Below are positions 40,238 to 48,819 of a DNA stretch of 64,000 bases, one piece after another; the first letter of the stretch is position 1, and the number at the start of each line of letters is the position of its first letter. This stretch comes from Candidatus Sericytochromatia bacterium. Its GTDB lineage: Bacteria; Cyanobacteriota; Sericytochromatia; UBA7694. The notes below the pieces were generated by a model. It was given only the letters and a program-made list of their open reading frames with translations, was not told the DNA's origin and searched no databases. The translations under genes were made by a program, and so were the position numbers. The stretch is from assembly GCA_018780035.1 (NCBI GenBank), contig JADMKE010000001.1, positions 124,001 through 188,000 of the forward strand. Direction: 5' to 3'.

Positions 40238-43200
40238 TCGAGAAAATCATCGCTAGCAGCGTCCGCAATCCCTTTCTGGTGCTCGTGATGCTGGCTGTAC
40301 TAATCGCAACGGGCTTCTGGTCCTTGCTGCGCACGCCTCTGGACGCAATTCCAGATTTGTCAGATACGCAGGTGATTATTTTCAGTGAGTGGATGGGTCG
40401 CAGCCCAGACTTGGTCGAGGACCAGATCAGCTACCCGATTGTTACGACAATGCTCTCTGCACCGCACGTCAAAGCCGTGCGTGGCCAGTCGATGTTTGGC
40501 ATGAGCTTCGTCTACGTTATTTTCGAGGATGGTACCGACATTTACTGGGCCCGCAGCCGGGTTCTCGAGTATATGAGCGAGGTCCGCACCCGCCTGCCCG
40601 AAGGCGTCAACCCGATTCTGGGGCCCGACGCTACTGGGGTAGGCTGGGGCTTTCAGTACGCCCTGGTAGACGAAAGCGGCAAGCACAATCTGGCGGAGCT
40701 GCGCAGTTTGCAGGACTGGTATCTGCGCTACCAGCTCAAGAGCGTGCCGGGCGTGGCGGATGTTGCTTCCATCGGCGGTTTTGTCAAGCAATACCAGATC
40801 ACCCTCGACCCGACTGTTCTGGCCGCCTACGATCTCACTCTCGATCAGGTGATGATGGCCGTGCGCGGTAGCAATCAGGACGTTGGCGGGCGCAGTTTGG
40901 AGCTTTCCGGGCGAGAATACGTAGTCCGGGGCCGAGGTTACCTCAAATCGCTCAAGGATCTCGAAAATATCGCCGTCACGGCCAGCGCAGGAGGTACACC
41001 CGTTCTGCTGCGGGACATAGCACGGGTGGCTCTTGGGCCGGAAATGAGGAGGGGAATCGCCGAGCTCGACGGCAAGGGCGAAGTTGCTGGCGGAGTTGTG
41101 GTCGTACGCTTCGGTGAGAATGTGATGACTGTGATTGATCGGGTCAAAGCAAGGTTAGCAGAAATCAAATCCACCCTGCCTCCGGGAGTCAAAATCGTCA
41201 CCACCTATGATCGCAGCGACCTGATTCGGGGCTCGATCAATACTTTGCGCGAGAATCTGATCGAAGAGATGATCATCATCAGCCTAATCTGCGTGGTGTT
41301 TCTGTTCCATGTGCGCTCGGCCCTGGTTGCCATCATTACCCTGCCGATCGCCGTGCTCTTGGCATTCATTCCGATGTACTTCCTCGGCATTTCGGCCAAT
41401 ATCATGTCTTTGGGCGGAATCGCAATTGCAATCGGCGATTTGGTTGACTCAGCGGTGGTGATGATCGAGAATGCCCATAAAAAGCTTGAGGAAGCAGCAA
41501 AATCAGACCAGCCAGCGGATCGCAAGGCGATTATTCTCTCAGCAGCCCAGGAAATGGGCCGTCCACTGTTTTTTTCTTTGCTGATCATCACAGTCTCGTT
41601 TTTGCCTGTCTTTACCCTCGAAGCCCAGGAAGGCAAACTTTTCAAGCCGCTGGTCTATACCAAGACTTTCTCGATGTTCTTTGCCGCTCTGCTCTCAATC
41701 ACCCTGGTCCCTCTTCTGATGAGCTGGCTGATTCGCGGTCGAATCAAACCCGAAGGCAGTAATCCGGTCAACCGGCTGCTGCAGGTTATGCTGCGCCCCG
41801 TGCTCAAGCTGGCGCTGCGGCTGAAATGGGGCGTCGTCGGCCTGTCATTGGCGGGAATGCTGCTGACGGTGCCGGTGTTTCTGCGCCTGGGTTCGGAGTT
41901 CATGCCACCGCTGTGGGAAGGCACGAGCCTGTACATGCCTTCGGTGATTCAGGGTATTTCAGTAACGGAAGCCTCACGGCTACTGCAACTGCAAGACAAG
42001 CTGATCAAGACCGTTCCAGAGGTAGTTCAGGTGTTTGGCAAGGCCGGTAAGGCTGATACGGCAACGGATCCGGCCCCAGTGAGCATGACCGAGACCATTA
42101 TCACGCTCAAGCCCCAGGACCAGTGGCGACCGGGCCTGACCCCAGACAAGCTCATCGCCGAACTGAATGCCAAGCTTGAGATCCCAGGCGTGGTAAATAC
42201 CTGGACGATGCCAATCAAAGGCCGTATCGACATGCTTAGCACCGGTATTCGCACGCCCCTGGGGATCAAGATTTTCGCTAAGTCGATTACGGATATTGAG
42301 AAACTCGGCATCGAGATCGAGACGGTTCTTAAGCCACTGACTGGCAGCCGCAATATCTATTTTGAGCGCCAGCTCGGAGGCTACTTTCTCGATTTTGACC
42401 TCAAGCGCGAGGCGATTGCACGCTACGGCTTGAGTGTGTCCGAAGTTGAAACGACAATTGAGACCGCGATCGGGGGAATGAACGTGACCACCACGATCGA
42501 GGGACGGGAGCGCTACCCGGTGAATATCCGTTATGCCCGCGAGTTGCGCGACGACCCGAACGAGCTCGGCCGGGTGCTGGTCACCGCGATGGGGCGCCAG
42601 ATTCCGCTGGCCCAGTTGGCGGACATCAGAATCAAAGAAGGTCCCCCGATGATCCGCACCGAAGCTGGGCAGTACACCGGCTCGGTCTATATTGACATCG
42701 AGGGCATGGATATTGGTAGCTACGTGCAGGCCACTGACAAGCTACTCAAACAACGTCTCCAGGCACCAGCCCAAACCACCTGGCGCTGGAGCGGACAGTT
42801 CGAGTACATGGAGCGGGCCTCGCGCCGCCTCATGGTCGTGATTCCGATTACACTGGTGGCAGTGGTGCTGTTGCTCTACCTGATTTACCGCTCCTTTTCC
42901 AAATTGCTCCTGACCCTGCTGACCCTGCCGATGGCGATCATCGGTTCAATTTGGGGGCTGTGGCTGCTCGGCTACGATATGAGTGTAGCGGTCTGGGTTG
43001 GTATTATTGGCTTAATTGGCGTGTCGGCCGAAACCGGCGTGGTGATGCTGATTTCGCTCGATGAAAGTTATATGGCCCGCCAGGGCGATATCAGCAGTCG
43101 CCCAGAGCTGGCTGCGCTGGTACTCGATGCAGCGGCTTCGCGCATCAGGCCTCTAATGATGACCAATCTGGCGAATATCATCGGCCTGATGCCGATTATG

Positions 43201-43410
43201 CTCGATGCTGGCCCAGGCTCGGACACAATGAAGCGGATCGCCGCCCCAATGATTGGCGGAATGCTCAGCTCGACGACGTTGGCACTGATCGTGCTGCCGG
43301 TGATCTACTTCATCTGGCGCGGTTGGTCCTTGCCCCGGCAGTTCCAGACTGAACGTGTCCTTCTGATGTCAGTATCGCCCGAGGAAGTCAACCATGAAGA
43401 AACTCCCTGA
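40234..43410 (+). CDS. cusA: CusA-type copper/silver RND pump
   Basis: A 1058-residue heavy-metal RND pump of the monovalent class. The TM4 motif is GGIAIAIGDLVDSAVVMIEN, and the segment QSMFGMSFVYVIFEDGTDI is CusA-like. The three methionines that bind copper in E. coli CusA (573, 623, 672) are represented by Met568 (LYMPS), Met618 (SMTET) and Met667 (DMLSTGI), with the same spacing of 50 and 49. The start codon is TTG, nine bases after GGGAGG and overlapping the cusB stop. It moves copper(I) or silver from the periplasm and membrane to the outside. Confidence 0.95.
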   Translation: MIEKIIASSVRNPFLVLVMLAVLIATGFWSLLRTPLDAIPDLSDTQVIIFSEWMGRSPDLVEDQISYPIVTTMLSAPHVKAVRGQSMFGMSFVYVIFEDGTDIYWARSRVLEYMSEVRTRLPEGVNPILGPDATGVGWGFQYALVDESGKHNLAELRSLQDWYLRYQLKSVPGVADVASIGGFVKQYQITLDPTVLAAYDLTLDQVMMAVRGSNQDVGGRSLELSGREYVVRGRGYLKSLKDLENIAVTASAGGTPVLLRDIARVALGPEMRRGIAELDGKGEVAGGVVVVRFGENVMTVIDRVKARLAEIKSTLPPGVKIVTTYDRSDLIRGSINTLRENLIEEMIIISLICVVFLFHVRSALVAIITLPIAVLLAFIPMYFLGISANIMSLGGIAIAIGDLVDSAVVMIENAHKKLEEAAKSDQPADRKAIILSAAQEMGRPLFFSLLIITVSFLPVFTLEAQEGKLFKPLVYTKTFSMFFAALLSITLVPLLMSWLIRGRIKPEGSNPVNRLLQVMLRPVLKLALRLKWGVVGLSLAGMLLTVPVFLRLGSEFMPPLWEGTSLYMPSVIQGISVTEASRLLQLQDKLIKTVPEVVQVFGKAGKADTATDPAPVSMTETIITLKPQDQWRPGLTPDKLIAELNAKLEIPGVVNTWTMPIKGRIDMLSTGIRTPLGIKIFAKSITDIEKLGIEIETVLKPLTGSRNIYFERQLGGYFLDFDLKREAIARYGLSVSEVETTIETAIGGMNVTTTIEGRERYPVNIRYARELRDDPNELGRVLVTAMGRQIPLAQLADIRIKEGPPMIRTEAGQYTGSVYIDIEGMDIGSYVQATDKLLKQRLQAPAQTTWRWSGQFEYMERASRRLMVVIPITLVAVVLLLYLIYRSFSKLLLTLLTLPMAIIGSIWGLWLLGYDMSVAVWVGIIGLIGVSAETGVVMLISLDESYMARQGDISSRPELAALVLDAAASRIRPLMMTNLANIIGLMPIMLDAGPGSDTMKRIAAPMIGGMLSSTTLALIVLPVIYFIWRGWSLPRQFQTERVLLMSVSPEEVNHEETP

Positions 43411-44428
43411 ACTGTTGTGCCTCCTCAACCTGTTGGGCATCCCCGCACAGGCTGCCGAGCCACAGCCCTCACCCTCTCCAGATGCAGTGACTGTCTACCG
43501 CCTGGAGGCTTTGTCCCCCGAATTTCTGACGCTGGCCCAAGTCGCCTACCCGCTGGGACTGGGCTATTTGCTCCAGGGCGAGGACGAACTCGGCGGGCTT
43601 TACATGGGGCTTCAGGGTGGCATGCTGCTGAGCGGCACGCTCTGGGGAACGAGTATGGGTGGCAGCACGTGGACCCAGCTGCTGCCGAATCTGAGCTTGG
43701 GTCTGTGGCTTATTAGCCTCACCCATGTCGATGTCCTTGCGCGAGCCAAAAACACCCGACTGGCACAGGAGCTGAAGCTGAGCCATGAGCAGGTCAAGGC
43801 TCTGGCTTCACCTTACCCTTTTGCTCCTGGGTCGCTTGATTTGCCAGAACCGCGCTGGGATGCCAAGCTGGGCTTCCCGGTGTTGATCGAGGCCAACAGC
43901 GATTTCAGACTGGCATTCGGAGCTGCACCAGGACTGCAGTTGAATTATCCTTTGGGTGCCTGGCTACGGCACTACACACACGAAACCTGGAGCGAGAATT
44001 GGGAGCTAAACTTGGAGCTACAGGGCCTGATGTCGTTCTGGAGCAGTTCGCTGGCTGTAATGCCCAGCTCGGTACCAAGCACACCGGATCAGATGCAAGC
44101 CGCTCAGATGGCGGTGACAGGTCGTCCCGGCCCTGATCTTTTTGGCGCGCCGGGGCTCAGCAGTAGTCTGGGGCTGATCTATCGCACATCGGGGTCTGTG
44201 GCCTGGTATGCAGGCGCTGGCTGGACCACGCTCTGGCGTGGTTTACTCGGAAATCAGGCAACCTGGAACGGTGTCACCGCTCAGGGCGGTCTGAGTTTGT
44301 TGCCAGTAGCAGATCTGGAGCTTAAACTAGGCCTACAGCTGGGCTTTCTTGGATTCAGCGGTGGCATGGCGGAATCGCCCGCTTTGATTCGAGTTCAGCC
44401 GGAAATTTCCGGATCATTCGTTTTTTAG
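43394..44428 (+). CDS. Exported barrel-like protein at the end of the CusCBA operon, unknown
   Basis: A 344-residue protein with a signal peptide (LLCLLNLLGIPAQAAEP). The front half has a hydrophobic helix pair region (YPLGLGYLLQGEDELGGLYM and LLPNLSLGLWLISLTHVDVL). The back half looks like an outer-membrane beta-barrel with alternating residues, aromatic ends and a final Phe (PEISGSFVF). No family recognised. It overlaps cusA by 17 bases, so it is translated with it and is likely an accessory of the copper pump. Confidence 0.7.
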   Translation: MKKLPELLCLLNLLGIPAQAAEPQPSPSPDAVTVYRLEALSPEFLTLAQVAYPLGLGYLLQGEDELGGLYMGLQGGMLLSGTLWGTSMGGSTWTQLLPNLSLGLWLISLTHVDVLARAKNTRLAQELKLSHEQVKALASPYPFAPGSLDLPEPRWDAKLGFPVLIEANSDFRLAFGAAPGLQLNYPLGAWLRHYTHETWSENWELNLELQGLMSFWSSSLAVMPSSVPSTPDQMQAAQMAVTGRPGPDLFGAPGLSSSLGLIYRTSGSVAWYAGAGWTTLWRGLLGNQATWNGVTAQGGLSLLPVADLELKLGLQLGFLGFSGGMAESPALIRVQPEISGSFVF

Positions 44429-44438
44429 AAGGAGCCCG

Positions 44439-44483
44439 ATGACGACTCTCTATTTCAGAAACCTCGCCGTGATGCCGGGGTAA
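44439..44483 (+). pseudogene. Fifteen-codon gene stub after the Cus operon
   Basis: AAGGAG followed by ATG at 44439 opens a frame MTTLYFRNLAVMPG and stops. The good ribosome site with no gene behind it suggests the start of a deleted operon member at the right edge of the compositionally distinct block. Confidence 0.4.
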
Positions 44484-44605
44484 AAATATGGCTAGTGTCA
44501 AACCTTTGAATGGCCAGCACCGGCATGCTTATGTAGAGGCTTCTGAAGTTGATCGGTGCACATCACAGGCTCCTGCAGTTATACAAAATCAAGGAGAAAA
44601 ATATC

Positions 44606-44818
44606 ATGACTGAATTCACTGTCCAAGACATGACCTGCAATAGTTGCGTTCGGCGCATCACGAAAGCAATTACCGAGCTTGACCCCCAGGCCAAAGTAAA
44701 TGTCGATCTTGGCACCAAGCAGGTGAGTATCGAGAGTACCCAAAACCCGGAAGCCCTGTGTGCCAAAATTAGTGGCGCTGGCTATACACCGGTTCCAATT
44801 ATCAGCGCACAGGGCTAA
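44606..44818 (+). CDS. copZ: CopZ-like HMA copper chaperone
   Basis: A 70-residue stand-alone HMA domain with the metal motif VQDMTCNSCVRRITKAITEL and the usual second-half VNVDLGTKQVSI. The fold binds copper(I) through the two cysteines and hands it to CopA or a regulator. AAGGAG precedes the ATG. It lies right after the Cus operon; its own promoter is not clear. Confidence 0.92.
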   Translation: MTEFTVQDMTCNSCVRRITKAITELDPQAKVNVDLGTKQVSIESTQNPEALCAKISGAGYTPVPIISAQG

Positions 44819-44859
44819 TCTAAACAAGCAAAAGGGTTCATCAGAGCTGAAAAACAATA

Positions 44860-45348
44860 CTAACGCACAATCAAATTAAAATTAGCTGTTTGTGTATTTT
44901 TTCCTTGTTTAATTGTTATCTCAAATTTATAATTACCCTTTTTTGAAAGGGAATAGCCCACCCCATAATAAGGCGTTCTGCCTTGGGGTCTGAAATAACT
45001 TAAAGGGGTTCCTTGGTCATTGCCCAGCAACTTCTGTTCTGAGTCATAAACCTTGGCACTGACACTGATGTTGCTGACAGGTTCGCCGGTATTGCGATCG
45101 GCCACATCTACCATTAAAAGATGTGTACCTACAAACCCCAATGGTTCATTGTGTTTGCTGGTCATTTCTTGGTGATGCTGAGTGACTGAGTGCAAATCAA
45201 CACTCACGTGAAAATTGGAAATAACTTGATGAGATTGGCCTTGGTGATCCTTAAAATCACAAGCATTCACAGGATAGATCGCTGCGATCCCGTTCATTAT
45301 TCCGAAGGTTGTTAATAGGGATAAAACTTGAAGATGTCGTTTAAACAT
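44860..45348 (-). CDS. Exported YtkA/FixH-like protein
   Basis: A 162-residue protein with signal peptide (LQVLSLLTTFGIMNGIAAIY). The mature part has a single Ig-like fold: HLLMVDVADRNTGEPVSNIS, VSAKVYDSEQKL and GNYKFEITIKQGKNTQTANF. This is the style of YtkA/FixH-like periplasmic domains often found next to copper genes. It also has several His/Met residues in the N-terminal mature region (HQGQSHQVISNFHVSVDLHS). AAGG precedes the ATG. It is divergent from the propeller lipoprotein, sharing a 332-base AT-rich intergenic region. Confidence 0.7.
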   Translation of the reverse strand: MFKRHLQVLSLLTTFGIMNGIAAIYPVNACDFKDHQGQSHQVISNFHVSVDLHSVTQHHQEMTSKHNEPLGFVGTHLLMVDVADRNTGEPVSNISVSAKVYDSEQKLLGNDQGTPLSYFRPQGRTPYYGVGYSLSKKGNYKFEITIKQGKNTQTANFNLIVR

Positions 45349-45680
45349 TTTGAAGACCTTACTTTCAGATTTTTTTGAAGTTAGACTTGATAACATTAAG
45401 CGTAAAGTAAAATCTGAGTTCAATTCATTGATGTGATTATAATTTAGAATTGATATTGATCAATTTTAAATTATAAAAAGTATTTTATGTATTAAAACAC
45501 AACCTTTTAATCATTATAATCTTTAAAAGGTTGCAATGATTATAATCTTTATAAAAATACCTATATAAAGATGTCACTGATCCTTTCATAGAAAATTCAA
45601 AGAATGGTTTGTTAAATTATAAACAATCTATTCAGCTGATTTGGTTGTACTTAATTCTTGATTGATAAAAAGAGGTTGAG
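45349..45680. promoter_or_regulatory. AT-rich divergent intergenic region with an 11 bp inverted repeat and a conserved promoter element
   Basis: No gene is seen. CAACCTTTTAA (45500-45510) pairs perfectly with TTAAAAGGTTG (45523-45533). ATGATTATAATC at 45536-45547 repeats the core of the palindrome at 28344. The element AATTCAAAGAATG-N3-TGTTAAA (45594-45616) lies 64 bases before the propeller lipoprotein gene and recurs at 55435-55457. Confidence 0.55.
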
Positions 45681-46748
45681 ATGAATTTTTTTTATAAACC
45701 CATCATTATTTTATTATCAGGTTTCTCTTTATATGCCTGCTCAACGGCTTTTCCCAATCAAAACAGTCAAACCTTGTTACGTCAGCAAAATATGTGGGCA
45801 AAAGAGGGTGTTTTTGTTGTCAATGGTGCAGATGCCAGTGTGTCAGTGCTTGATCCAGAAGGCACAAAAGTGATGAGCAAAATTGCTTTGCCATCGGGTT
45901 CTTTTCCGCATCATGCCTATGTCAGCCCCGATCGGAATACCTTGGCAGTCAGCCTTCCTGGTATGGACTTTAGTGGAGGCCATGGAGATGGGGGGCATGG
46001 GGGCATGCCCATGCCGGGGCGTATTGCACTCCTGGACCTGAATTCTGGGCAAATTAAAAGTATTAAAAATACGCCAGCCATGCATCACAATGCTATTTTT
46101 AGCCCTGATGGCAAAGAGATCTGGGCTGCCGCCATGGAAAGTCGTGGACGGGTTTTCGTTTATGACGCAAATAGTTTTGCTCTCTTAAACGAAATTCCCG
46201 TGGGCCAGAAGCCCGCTGAAATCACATTTTCTGCAGATGGCCAAAAAGTCTTTGTGGCCAATGGGGGCTCCCATTCAGTCAGTGTGATTGACCCTTTCAA
46301 AAAAGAAGTAATCAGCACATTGGCTGTCGGCAAAAATCCGGTCGGTGCTTGGGTTGGCAGTGATCAACGCATGTATGTCGATAACGAAGAGAGTCAAAGC
46401 ATCAGTGTCATCAACAGCCGCAACTTACAAATAGAACAAACCTTGCCTTTGGGTTTTATGCCAGGCATGGCCGCCCTGCATCCCAATCAAACAGAACTTT
46501 GGGTCAGTGATGCTCAAAATGGCAAAGTTGTTGTATTTAGCCGTCTTCAAGAGACTCAAACTTTTACGCGCAATCGGGAGTTGTCAACAGGGGCTGGGGC
46601 CCACGCGATTGCATTCAGCAAAGATGGCAAAAAAGCCTTTGTCAGCAATCAGGAGGCGGGCAATGTTTCTGTCATTGATGTCCTCTTATTTAAAAAAGAA
46701 CGTGATCTGAGGGTCGGAAACAAGCCCAATGGTTTGGCTCTGCGCTAA
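45681..46748 (+). CDS. Beta-propeller (YVTN-type) lipoprotein
   Basis: A 355-residue lipoprotein (lipobox LYAC). The chain is made of about seven ~40-residue blades: VFVVNGADASVSVLDPEG, KVFVANGGSHSVSVIDP, VYDANSFALLNEIPVGQKP, SISVINSRNLQIEQTLPLGF and KAFVSNQEAGNVSVID. This is the 40-residue YVTN family. A Gly/His/Met loop (SGGHGDGGHGGMPMPG) could bind copper. It starts a rightward operon with a FixH-like protein, a DUF2231 protein, CueR-like regulator, thioredoxin-like protein and the MshEN/C39 gene. Confidence 0.85.
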   Translation: MNFFYKPIIILLSGFSLYACSTAFPNQNSQTLLRQQNMWAKEGVFVVNGADASVSVLDPEGTKVMSKIALPSGSFPHHAYVSPDRNTLAVSLPGMDFSGGHGDGGHGGMPMPGRIALLDLNSGQIKSIKNTPAMHHNAIFSPDGKEIWAAAMESRGRVFVYDANSFALLNEIPVGQKPAEITFSADGQKVFVANGGSHSVSVIDPFKKEVISTLAVGKNPVGAWVGSDQRMYVDNEESQSISVINSRNLQIEQTLPLGFMPGMAALHPNQTELWVSDAQNGKVVVFSRLQETQTFTRNRELSTGAGAHAIAFSKDGKKAFVSNQEAGNVSVIDVLLFKKERDLRVGNKPNGLALR

Positions 46749-46773
46749 AAATCAGCAAAGGAAAATCGGAAAA

Positions 46774-47235
46774 ATGCGCTTTAAACACATAAACAATCTG
46801 CTTCTGAGCGGTCTTATCATGGGTGGCACTTCATTGGCCATGCCTGTATTTGCCCATAATGGGGTCGATCATGGAAGTATCAAACACCGACAGGTTGAAG
46901 GTACCGATGTTTTATTTGAAATGCACACACAATCAGAATTTAAAAAAATAGCATTGGGTGCCCAACCTTTTCAGGGTAGCCATATTTTGGTTGTACATCT
47001 GATGCAAAATAAACAGCGAGTTAACAATGCCCAAATAAAAATTAAGCTGATCGGCCCAGATCAAAAAACCATTGGTTCAGAAAGTGGACAAAATATGGGA
47101 AAAGTAACCCTAAAAAATAAATTACAGAATTTTGCCACTGGCTTTGATTTGAATAAAAAAGGCAAATATATTGCGGTTATTTTGTTTAAAACAAACAATA
47201 AATTGGCCCAAACCAGTTTTGAATTCCATCTGTAA
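46774..47235 (+). CDS. Exported YtkA/FixH-like protein
   Basis: A 153-residue exported protein with signal peptide ending MPVFAHNG. The mature domain resembles the one at 44860 in order: LVVHLMQNKQRVNNAQIKI, IGPDQKTIGSES, and FDLNKKGKYIAVILFKTNNK. Periplasmic Ig-like domains of this sort are common in copper operons. The ATG with AAGGAAAATCGG upstream is chosen. It begins 25 bases after the propeller stop. Confidence 0.7.
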   Translation: MRFKHINNLLLSGLIMGGTSLAMPVFAHNGVDHGSIKHRQVEGTDVLFEMHTQSEFKKIALGAQPFQGSHILVVHLMQNKQRVNNAQIKIKLIGPDQKTIGSESGQNMGKVTLKNKLQNFATGFDLNKKGKYIAVILFKTNNKLAQTSFEFHL

Positions 47236-47247
47236 TGTACTGATATA

Positions 47248-47892
47248 ATGAGGAAATTTGGATTTTGGATTCTTGGGTTTTTGCTTCTGTTCTTGGGTGT
47301 GTCCATTGAAAGTAAATCAATGTCCATGGCAATAAATTCTTCACCAAGATTGGTACAGGTAATAACAAAGCCGCACGATGAGATGGATATGTCAAAGATT
47401 ACACCCGAGCAAGCGATTCAGTCTTTGCCTGAACCAACACACCTGAGTGATATCAATCTCTGGGAGAGTATTCAAGAACATGTTCACAACAAATTAGTGC
47501 ATTTTCCCTTTGCTCTGGGTTTGTTGGCTTGCTTGTTTTGGTTGCTCAGCTTCAAGCAACCTGAATTTCAAAACCCTGCAAAACTTATTCTTGTTTTGAG
47601 TGCCACAACAGGGTTGTTGGCTGTGATAACAGGTGAAAATCAAAAACAGGTATTTCAAGACTCTTCGCTTGTTGAAATCATGCAGTGGCATGAAAGGAGC
47701 GGTTTTTTTAGTTTATTCCTGTTATTAACAGGCTCGGTCTGGCAATGGTTTCAAAGTTTTCGTAAGTTTATTTGGGTCTATGTTGGCTTGATGGCTTTTT
47801 CCCTGTTGTTCACAGGTTTTTTAGGAGGCCTTCTATCACACTCACATCTCGAACCTGTCAATGAGAGTCAAAATCAGCAGGCGTCATTTTAA
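47248..47892 (+). CDS. DUF2231-like membrane protein
   Basis: A 214-residue protein: signal/anchor, polar region, then four membrane segments with HNKLVHFPFALGLLACLFWL as the DUF2231 signature (the family motif is H-P-x-x-V-H-F-P). Later segments include AATTGLLAVITGE-like and VYVGLMAFSLLFTGFLGG. Conserved histidines in the membrane (VHFPF and EIMQWHERSG) could bind heme or copper. Function is not established for the family. It lies between the FixH-like and CueR-like genes. Confidence 0.7.
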   Translation: MRKFGFWILGFLLLFLGVSIESKSMSMAINSSPRLVQVITKPHDEMDMSKITPEQAIQSLPEPTHLSDINLWESIQEHVHNKLVHFPFALGLLACLFWLLSFKQPEFQNPAKLILVLSATTGLLAVITGENQKQVFQDSSLVEIMQWHERSGFFSLFLLLTGSVWQWFQSFRKFIWVYVGLMAFSLLFTGFLGGLLSHSHLEPVNESQNQQASF

Positions 47893-47894
47893 CC

Positions 47895-48290
47895 ATGAAT
47901 ATTGGCCAACTCGCCAAAGCATCTGGCGTCAATAGCAAGTTAATCCGCTATTACGAGTCAATTGGCCTGATTCCTGCCGCTGAACGAACCGATTCCAATT
48001 ACCGTATTTATCGCCCAGAAGATATCCATTTGTTAAAATTTATCAAACGCTCACACAATTTAGGGTTTAGTATCCCTGAAATCGAGATTTTACTGGGGCT
48101 CTGGAAGGACACCGAACGCTCAAGCGCAGAAGTCAAAGATTTGGCCACGAAACATATACTGGCCTTGGAAGCCAAAGTTCAAGAAATTCAAACTGTACTC
48201 AAAACACTTAATCTACTTGTCGAGAACTGTCATGGCAGCACACGATCTGAATGTCCCATTTTAGAGGATTTGGCTGATGGGCATTTATAA
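47895..48290 (+). CDS. cueR: CueR-type copper-sensing MerR regulator
   Basis: A 131-residue MerR protein. The DNA-binding part is MNIGQLAKASGVNSKLIRYY with SNYRIYRPEDIHLLKFI. The C-terminal loop NCHGSTRSECPILEDLADGH has Cys-x7-Cys followed by Pro-Ile, as in CueR (Cys112 and Cys120). It senses copper(I) and would activate the 19 bp-spacer promoter of copA, 14.7 kb away. It lies 2 bases after the DUF2231 gene and overlaps the next gene by 14 bases. Confidence 0.88.
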   Translation: MNIGQLAKASGVNSKLIRYYESIGLIPAAERTDSNYRIYRPEDIHLLKFIKRSHNLGFSIPEIEILLGLWKDTERSSAEVKDLATKHILALEAKVQEIQTVLKTLNLLVENCHGSTRSECPILEDLADGHL

Positions 48291-48819
48291 AAAAATGGGG
48301 GTTTTGACACTTTTTTTTGGAATCTTGATACCCATGCCTGTTTTGGCTCAAAGAGGGAAAGGCACACTGCTTCAACGCTTTGAACTAAAAGATCAAAATG
48401 ACAAAGCCGTGACCTTTGCTGCCAATTTTGCCAAAAAAGTAACCTTGGTGGTTTTAACCAATTATTGCTCTGTTGAATTAGCGGGTGTTTGGAGTATTCC
48501 TGTTTATTACCGTTTTCACAAGAATCCCCATTTTCGCTTTGCTTTTATTTTTAGCAAAACCTGTTTGCCAGGATTTATTCCCAATGGCTTTATTTCCAGC
48601 TCCCTTCAAAATGCGGTTGAAAGTTTAAAACTTCCTTATATTTTGGTTGACTGGGATAATTCCGTCACCCAGCGTCTGGGTGGTAACGACAAATACACTC
48701 AACTTTATCTGCTTGACACACAAGGTGTTATTCGCTGGCAATACAGGCTCAAAAACCCCATGGCATCAACCTTTGTTCTTGAAAAAATGATCAAGGAGCT
48801 TCTCCATGCCCAGAGATAA
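48277..48819 (+). CDS. Exported thioredoxin-fold protein without CxxC
   Basis: A 180-residue protein with signal peptide (MGVLTLFFGILIPMPVLAQ). The mature part has a thioredoxin/redoxin-like pattern (LLQRFELKDQNDKAVTF, VTLVVLTNYCSVELAGVW, QLYLLDTQGVIRWQYRLKN), but the active site has only one cysteine at the expected place (TNYCSVE). It may be a redox protein of another kind or a non-catalytic copper-binding fold. GAGG upstream fits the ATG; the stop overlaps the next start by 14 bases. Confidence 0.7.
   Translation: MGIYKKMGVLTLFFGILIPMPVLAQRGKGTLLQRFELKDQNDKAVTFAANFAKKVTLVVLTNYCSVELAGVWSIPVYYRFHKNPHFRFAFIFSKTCLPGFIPNGFISSSLQNAVESLKLPYILVDWDNSVTQRLGGNDKYTQLYLLDTQGVIRWQYRLKNPMASTFVLEKMIKELLHAQR

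Noticed and set aside
37700-44545. Short CTGAAGTT direct repeat near both edges of the Cus block as an insertion duplication
   Set aside because: Only eight bases and imperfect flanks; easily chance.
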